The notes beneath the pieces are model-generated. The model searched no databases and was not told the origin of the DNA. It saw only the letters and a program-made list of their open reading frames with translations. From positions 12,055-28,369 of the forward strand of contig DUGW01000011.1 in the NCBI GenBank assembly GCA_013331125.1: a DNA stretch of 16,315 bases. Direction: 5' to 3'. The stretch comes from Candidatus Woesearchaeota archaeon (lineage in GTDB: Archaea; Nanoarchaeota; Nanoarchaeia; Woesearchaeales; UBA11576). This document shows, in pieces, positions 12,203 to 16,315 of this stretch; the stretch's first letter is position 1, and the number at the start of each line of letters is the position of its first letter. A program made the position numbers and the translations under genes.

Positions 12203-15200
12203 ATGACAGCAATAAAACTATACGAAGAAGAAGTGATACTTTCTACAGAAGAGAGACAGACACTCGACAGACTGGTATTCTCAAACCCTGTGCCAGAAAG
12301 GACATCGTCCAACCAATTCGTAGACAGCCTACTCGCAAAACTCAATGCATCTCCAGAGATACTTCTCAGGAACGACGCATTCGCATTCCTATCCGACGAC
12401 CAGAGAACAGAGGTGCTGGAAAGCTATGTCGCAGGACTCGTCAAGAAGAGGGACTTCCGCGCAGCTAAGGCAGCAGCAGAGAGAGCATCACTTGTCCTGG
12501 GAAAAGAGACAAAAGAATACCTGACAGCAAGAGAGTTCGAAGAGATCGACAGGATGGTGAAGGAATGGGACCTCGTCGGCATGATGGAACTATATGCGAA
12601 CTCAGAGAATGACAGGTTCGGCAGACTCGTACAGGGAGCATTACAGGAGAAAGTGGCTGATGCAGTGACTGCACCACTGAAACCAGAGAAGCTGATGCAC
12701 GGGACAAAAGCGGTCGACGCATTCCTAGACTCGCTGGAACTGGCAAAGAACGTCGGCATCCTGCAGGAGATAGACAATGAAGCTTATGAAGCACTGAATC
12801 CGGACGAGGATGAGGACGGCGATCAACTCATGATAGAAGGAGTGAACAGGAGCAATGTGATGAACAGGCTCCAGAGATTCGCAAGAGGCACGGGATCGGC
12901 GATCATCACAGACCTGGCAAGACTCGACCACGACACACTAGAGATATTCCTGGCCATAGACGAAAGATACTCAAGACTCATGGAAGGGTTCAGTTACATA
13001 ACAGAGCTCGACGAGAAATACAGGCTCGACAGGGAGAACGATGACCACGCACTGCTCCTGGACGCGCTGCTGATGGCAGACGAGCTCAGGATAGCGGCGA
13101 ACAGGCTGGGAGACAAAGGAGAGCGGAGAGCAGTCGACCTATTACTGAGGACGGACGTGATGTACAGCCAGTTCCAGGCAAGCGACACATCAAGACAGGC
13201 GATCAGCGTCAACCTCTATGACATGGGAGAGCGAGTGCATGCAGCAGATATCGCCGGACAACTCGAAGTCGAATCATTCTGGCCACAGAGACTATGGTCA
13301 GAGGTGCTGGAGATATACCTGCAGACTGATGTCATACCTGAAGATGAGTTCAGGAAGATAGGCACAGCACTAAAGAAAGACTTCTCATGGCAGACCACAT
13401 ACAAATACATGAAGGCAAAAGATTTCCTCAGGGCAGCCAAGGAGACCACACTGAAACTCAAATACACAAAAGACCTCATGGAAGAAGACCCAAGCTCCAC
13501 CGAGCAGAGGAAAGAGACACTCAGGAAGACCGAAGAGATGAGGGACATGGTATGGAAGTTCGCAAGGCTGGCATACAATGCAGGCGACCTGAGGGCAAGC
13601 TCATTGAGAGACACTGCACAGGAGCTCACAAGGATCGAAGAGGCAGAAGAGACCATATTCGAGAAGAAGTTCGGGGACGGAAAGACACAGGAAGAGATAC
13701 TCAAATCACTCGAGCCGGCAATCGCATCCAACAACGTAGACCTGACCCACAGGCTTTACCAGGCGACAAAGAACGGCTGGCTGAAAGCAGCAGGAGAAAG
13801 GTATGTGGACAAGGCAACACTTCTCCACGTGACCCAGGAGCTGGGCAAGAACGGAAACGGACTTGCGGCCCAGGGACTCCTGATGGACAAGGACTATGTG
13901 ACTGCAGCTACCCACGCTATGCGCGCCGACGAGAGGGAGAGAGACCAATACTCCAGGGAACTATGGCACATACTTGACGGTTCTTCAGAAGAAAAGGTCG
14001 ACAACACCACACTCATGCAGACAGCAGAACACCTCGGCGACCATATGCGAGGAAAGGTAAGAGTGGTCAAGAGGTCGATCGATTCAATGGGAGACCTGAC
14101 AAGACAGGTCATGCGCGCACGCGAGCAGGGCGACAAGGAAGCCACAGCAGACTACGGCAACGTGGTCGCGGTCGCGGAGATAGCGAACGAGACAGGGGAC
14201 GCAGACCTGAAGGGAGCATTCCTGCAGGAAGTCATCGCAGCATCACTCTATGATCCAGAGATAACACATGACAGGGTCACGGTCGTCGGCGTAGCACTTG
14301 ACATGGCTGAACGCAGCCAACTGGCACTCGGGAAACTGAATGAATCAGACAGGAAATACACTGCAGCAGCCATGAGATACCTCCAGGCAGGAGAAGAGGG
14401 GACAGAAGCGATAGTCAACCTTTGGAGGAACATGGAAGAGACACCAGTGATAGGATACGATGCAGCAGACTACGGCAATGGACCCATCGACGAAGAGATG
14501 GTCAAAGAGACAGCAGATCTGCTCGGAGAACCGACGAGAGCCAATGAGATACTCGCCAAGAAAGGACTCCATAGGATAAAGATCCAGGGGATCACATCAG
14601 ATGAAGAGTACCTGCGCAATGTCGCAAGACTGGCTGTAGAGGCAGGCCCACGAGGGTCAGCAGTGCTTGACCAGATGTGGGAACTCATAGACTCAGCAAA
14701 GGTCAAAGGACTCGACGCTGATAAGGAACAGAACGATGCATTGAGCATCGACGTCGTCATGGACATCGCATCAGCACAGGACAAGGCATGGCTCGGATAC
14801 AGGGCACTGTCATGGAAAGCCATAGAAGGCATAGAGAGGAAAGGACTGCCGGAAGGCGAGAAAACACTAGGCATCCTGGCAAGCATGGCGATAAATTCAC
14901 AGGACGACGGAATACCAGCACACATGGTCGGCGCAGCACTGGAAAGATTCGACAAACATGAAGATACATCAGCAGAAGCAGTGATAACATTGGCTTCCCT
15001 GCTCAACAGGGAGAGATATGCAAGCCTTGAGGTCGCGCACACAGTATACGGCAGGAACAACGACCCTATCGAGGCTGTCGGATTCGCAAAGAAAGCAGGA
15101 GCACAGGGACTGCAGTTCATAGAGGAGGTCTGGCATAACGAAAAACAGGGCTATAACCCAGCAGATCCTGACAATGAGGACGCACTGATCAATCTCGGAA

Positions 15201-15853
15201 ACCTGATAGGAAAGAGCGACGTGGTCTATGGGATGACAATAGAGAAGAGACTGAGCAGAGCAGGATCAGAGGAAAACATCGATGCAATAAGGGCAGAGCT
15301 TGACAGGGCAACTGAACTGGCAGCTGCATCAGGATATGACCATCTCAGAGAGATAGTTAGGGACGAGATCAACCGAAGATGCTCTGATGACCCGGTTGCA
15401 CCAGTAGATTACATGTATGCAGCAGGCATCCTGAGGAAACTCGGATATGACAAAGAGGCAGCAGGAGCAATGACTGCATACCTATGGAGCAATCCTGATG
15501 TGTCAGCTGATCATTTCGCTGAGGAATCAGCGGTGACAGACCCTCATGCAGGAGATCTTGTCAGCCAGGTACAGGCATACACTGCAGGAGCAGACCATGA
15601 GGAAGGCGATGAAGGACTCCATCCGATGATTGAGCAGGTCGGTGAAGAGTATAATCCTCGTAAAGAAAGGACGTCCACAACAGCAGTCGTCCCGAATCCG
15701 CTGCTTGCAGATGCACAAGGAAACGGCATGCAAGGCACTGCATCAACCATGGTAAGCGGTTCAATAAACAATGGCCAGAGAGAATCATTGACCAGAGAGC
15801 CTGCACCATTGGACCATGCTGATGCCGAGTATTACAGGCCCGAAGATGATTAG
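12203..15853 (+). CDS. Giant all-helical repeat protein (alpha-solenoid-like), unknown function
   Basis: A 1216-aa acidic protein and the largest gene of the window. No known domain, catalytic motif, signal peptide or membrane helix was found. It reads as helices nearly throughout. From about residue 535 to 1095 there are roughly a dozen degenerate repeats of about 35-45 residues with the pattern x-x-L-x3-A-x2-L-G-x4-A-x3-L. Clear examples are TLLHVTQELGKN (539-550), TLMQTAEHLGDH (603-614), MVKETADLLGEP (766-777), AVITLASLLNRE (926-937) and ALINLGNLIGKS (994-1005). This is typical of TPR/HEAT/Sel1-like solenoids that act as scaffolds. The N-terminal half has similar hairpins (for example 68-130). 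The tail from about 1110 is acidic, polar and probably disordered. One cysteine (1060) was found. GAGGGA lies 5 nt before the ATG. It is transcribed alone, with a long leader. Confidence 0.88.
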   Translation: MTAIKLYEEEVILSTEERQTLDRLVFSNPVPERTSSNQFVDSLLAKLNASPEILLRNDAFAFLSDDQRTEVLESYVAGLVKKRDFRAAKAAAERASLVLGKETKEYLTAREFEEIDRMVKEWDLVGMMELYANSENDRFGRLVQGALQEKVADAVTAPLKPEKLMHGTKAVDAFLDSLELAKNVGILQEIDNEAYEALNPDEDEDGDQLMIEGVNRSNVMNRLQRFARGTGSAIITDLARLDHDTLEIFLAIDERYSRLMEGFSYITELDEKYRLDRENDDHALLLDALLMADELRIAANRLGDKGERRAVDLLLRTDVMYSQFQASDTSRQAISVNLYDMGERVHAADIAGQLEVESFWPQRLWSEVLEIYLQTDVIPEDEFRKIGTALKKDFSWQTTYKYMKAKDFLRAAKETTLKLKYTKDLMEEDPSSTEQRKETLRKTEEMRDMVWKFARLAYNAGDLRASSLRDTAQELTRIEEAEETIFEKKFGDGKTQEEILKSLEPAIASNNVDLTHRLYQATKNGWLKAAGERYVDKATLLHVTQELGKNGNGLAAQGLLMDKDYVTAATHAMRADERERDQYSRELWHILDGSSEEKVDNTTLMQTAEHLGDHMRGKVRVVKRSIDSMGDLTRQVMRAREQGDKEATADYGNVVAVAEIANETGDADLKGAFLQEVIAASLYDPEITHDRVTVVGVALDMAERSQLALGKLNESDRKYTAAAMRYLQAGEEGTEAIVNLWRNMEETPVIGYDAADYGNGPIDEEMVKETADLLGEPTRANEILAKKGLHRIKIQGITSDEEYLRNVARLAVEAGPRGSAVLDQMWELIDSAKVKGLDADKEQNDALSIDVVMDIASAQDKAWLGYRALSWKAIEGIERKGLPEGEKTLGILASMAINSQDDGIPAHMVGAALERFDKHEDTSAEAVITLASLLNRERYASLEVAHTVYGRNNDPIEAVGFAKKAGAQGLQFIEEVWHNEKQGYNPADPDNEDALINLGNLIGKSDVVYGMTIEKRLSRAGSEENIDAIRAELDRATELAAASGYDHLREIVRDEINRRCSDDPVAPVDYMYAAGILRKLGYDKEAAGAMTAYLWSNPDVSADHFAEESAVTDPHAGDLVSQVQAYTAGADHEEGDEGLHPMIEQVGEEYNPRKERTSTTAVVPNPLLADAQGNGMQGTASTMVSGSINNGQRESLTREPAPLDHADAEYYRPEDD

Positions 15854-15866
15854 AGGCCTTAATCCT

Positions 15867-15909
15867 TTCAAATATTTCCTTATTTTCTTTAAATCTTTAT
15901 AGATTTTAT
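15867..15909 (+). terminator. T-rich terminator region after the giant gene
   Basis: Repeated T runs (TTTC, ATTTCC, TTATTTTCTTT, TTTTAT) begin about 14 nt after the stop. No stable hairpin was seen. It precedes the TATA-like boxes of the zinc-ribbon gene. Confidence 0.5.
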
Positions 15910-15914
15910 AACAA

Positions 15915-15950
15915 CATATATAAACTTGGGACTCCTACATATATATGCTA
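15915..15950 (+). promoter_or_regulatory. Tandem TATA-like boxes upstream of the zinc-ribbon gene
   Basis: CATATATAAAC (15915-15925) and ACATATATATG (15938-15948) are both good TATA candidates. They predict leaders of about 60-83 nt for the gene at 16030. A third weak A/T block at 15979-15989 would give a leader of about 20 nt. Confidence 0.4.
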
Positions 15951-16029
15951 GTTTTTAATCGAAAATTAAGCCATCAGGCATAAACATAAACTACACGGAG
16001 TCATTTTTCAGGGGAGCCATGAAATAAAC

Positions 16030-16176
16030 ATGAAAGGAGTCGATTTCTTCAACTCATTGGACCATCTAGAGCCAAGATGCCCGGGATGCGAGATAAAGAT
16101 AGAGTGGGGAGTGACCACTGAATGGTCTGATGAAAAAGAAAGCCAGGTATGCACCAAATGCGGGCATACACTGTAG
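16030..16176 (+). CDS. Zinc-ribbon microprotein, 48 aa
   Basis: A 48-aa protein starting MKGVDFFNSLDHLEPRCPGC. Two zinc knuckles, CPGC (C17, C20) and CTKCGH (C41, C44), are separated by about 20 residues, the classical zinc-ribbon spacing. The strand between them, EIKIEWGVTTEWSDEKESQV, fits the beta-hairpin of the fold. Such single ribbons bind nucleic acid or proteins in transcription and translation machinery, or are minor metal-binding proteins; no specific family is recognised. The only Shine-Dalgarno-like sequence, AGGGGAG (16010-16016), lies 13 nt from this ATG but 2 nt from an ATG AAA TAA mini-ORF (16019-16027). The gene is isolated between the giant gene and a convergent partial gene whose stop is 9 nt away. 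Confidence 0.75.
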   Translation: MKGVDFFNSLDHLEPRCPGCEIKIEWGVTTEWSDEKESQVCTKCGHTL

Positions 16177-16185
16177 ACAGGACTA

Positions 16186-16315
16186 TCATCTCTTCTTGGC
16201 TTTTCTCTTCACAGCCTTCTTAGGCAAAGCCTTCCTCTTGGCGGGTCTTGTCTTCGCCTTCTTGGAGACTTTCTTTGCTGACTTCCGGACAGGCTGCTTG
16301 ACTTTCTTAACAGCC
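16186..16315 (-). CDS. Lys/Ala-rich C-terminal tail of a protein cut by the window edge
   Basis: Reading the minus strand, 42 codons run to a TGA at 16186-16188. The sequence is built almost only of Lys, Arg, Ala, Val and Pro (for example KKVKQPVRKSAKKVSKK and KRKALPKKAVKRKAKKR). Such tails are known from histone H1-like bacterial proteins, some archaeal ribosomal and DNA-binding proteins, and as nucleic-acid-binding extensions in archaea. The body of the protein lies beyond the window, so its identity cannot be given. Frame assignment is supported by the consistent K/R/A content and the absence of stops; the other frames give no sensible peptide. It converges with the 48-aa zinc-ribbon gene. 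Confidence 0.7.
   Translation of the reverse strand, partial: AVKKVKQPVRKSAKKVSKKAKTRPAKRKALPKKAVKRKAKKR

Noticed and set aside
14470..15120. 216-codon minus-strand frame inside the giant gene
   Set aside because: A Ser/Ala/Leu-rich antisense artefact of the purine-rich coding strand; other long antisense frames in the giant gene have the same composition.

Overview
The window is archaeal. Protein genes are preceded by A/T-rich TATA-like boxes instead of bacterial -35/-10 pairs. In at least six cases the box centre lies 26-29 nt upstream of the start codon, so the mRNA would begin at or next to the start codon (leaderless). Genes inside operons instead carry Shine-Dalgarno sites of the GGAGGTGAT type and overlap their neighbour by ATGA. 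Recognisable proteins fit an archaeon: a short alpha-glucan phosphorylase, a 419-aa glutamate dehydrogenase and a winged-helix regulator of the euryarchaeal TrmB/MarR-like type. The many short genes of unknown function would suit a DPANN-like or poorly sampled euryarchaeal lineage, but the sequence does not settle this. No rRNA, tRNA, CRISPR array, transposase or phage gene was seen.

Layout. 1-372 (-): a DUF4258/DUF2283 pair, resembling a toxin-antitoxin module, cut by the left edge. 538-2217 (-): alpha-glucan phosphorylase. 2273-3244 (-): a Cys-rich zinc-binding protein and a helical coiled-coil protein, each with its own leaderless promoter. 3360-4191 (-): two overlapping genes of unknown function. 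4346-5933 (+): a tightly coupled three-gene operon, unknown / HIT-family protein / unknown. 5972-6445 (-): two small genes, one a two-helix membrane protein. 6515-8358 (-): a histidine phosphatase overlapping a U32-family protein related to tRNA/rRNA hydroxylation factors. 8434-10723 (+): a dCMP-deaminase-like protein, thioredoxin and glutamate dehydrogenase. 10772-11356 (-): a tandem pair of paralogous small proteins with a possible ribbon-helix-helix N-terminus. 11532-11873 (+): a TrmB/MarR-like regulator with a 15-bp palindrome just after its TATA box. 12203-15853 (+): a 1216-residue, almost cysteine-free, all-helical repeat protein of unknown function, preceded by an unusually long and structured 329-nt gap. 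16030-16176 (+): a 48-aa zinc-ribbon protein. 16186-16315 (-): the Lys/Ala-rich tail of a protein cut by the right edge.

How the genes work together. There is no single pathway. Plausible functional links are glucan breakdown (phosphorylase), nitrogen and redox housekeeping (glutamate dehydrogenase, thioredoxin) and RNA modification (U32 protein, co-translated with a phosphatase). The least explained parts are the giant helical protein with its leader, the RHH-like paralogue pair beside a regulator with a palindromic operator, and the coupled HIT operon. By eye, silent sites on the + strand favour A over T whichever strand is coding, which suggests that the window lies within one replication arm. 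All family assignments come from reading motifs; no database search was possible.
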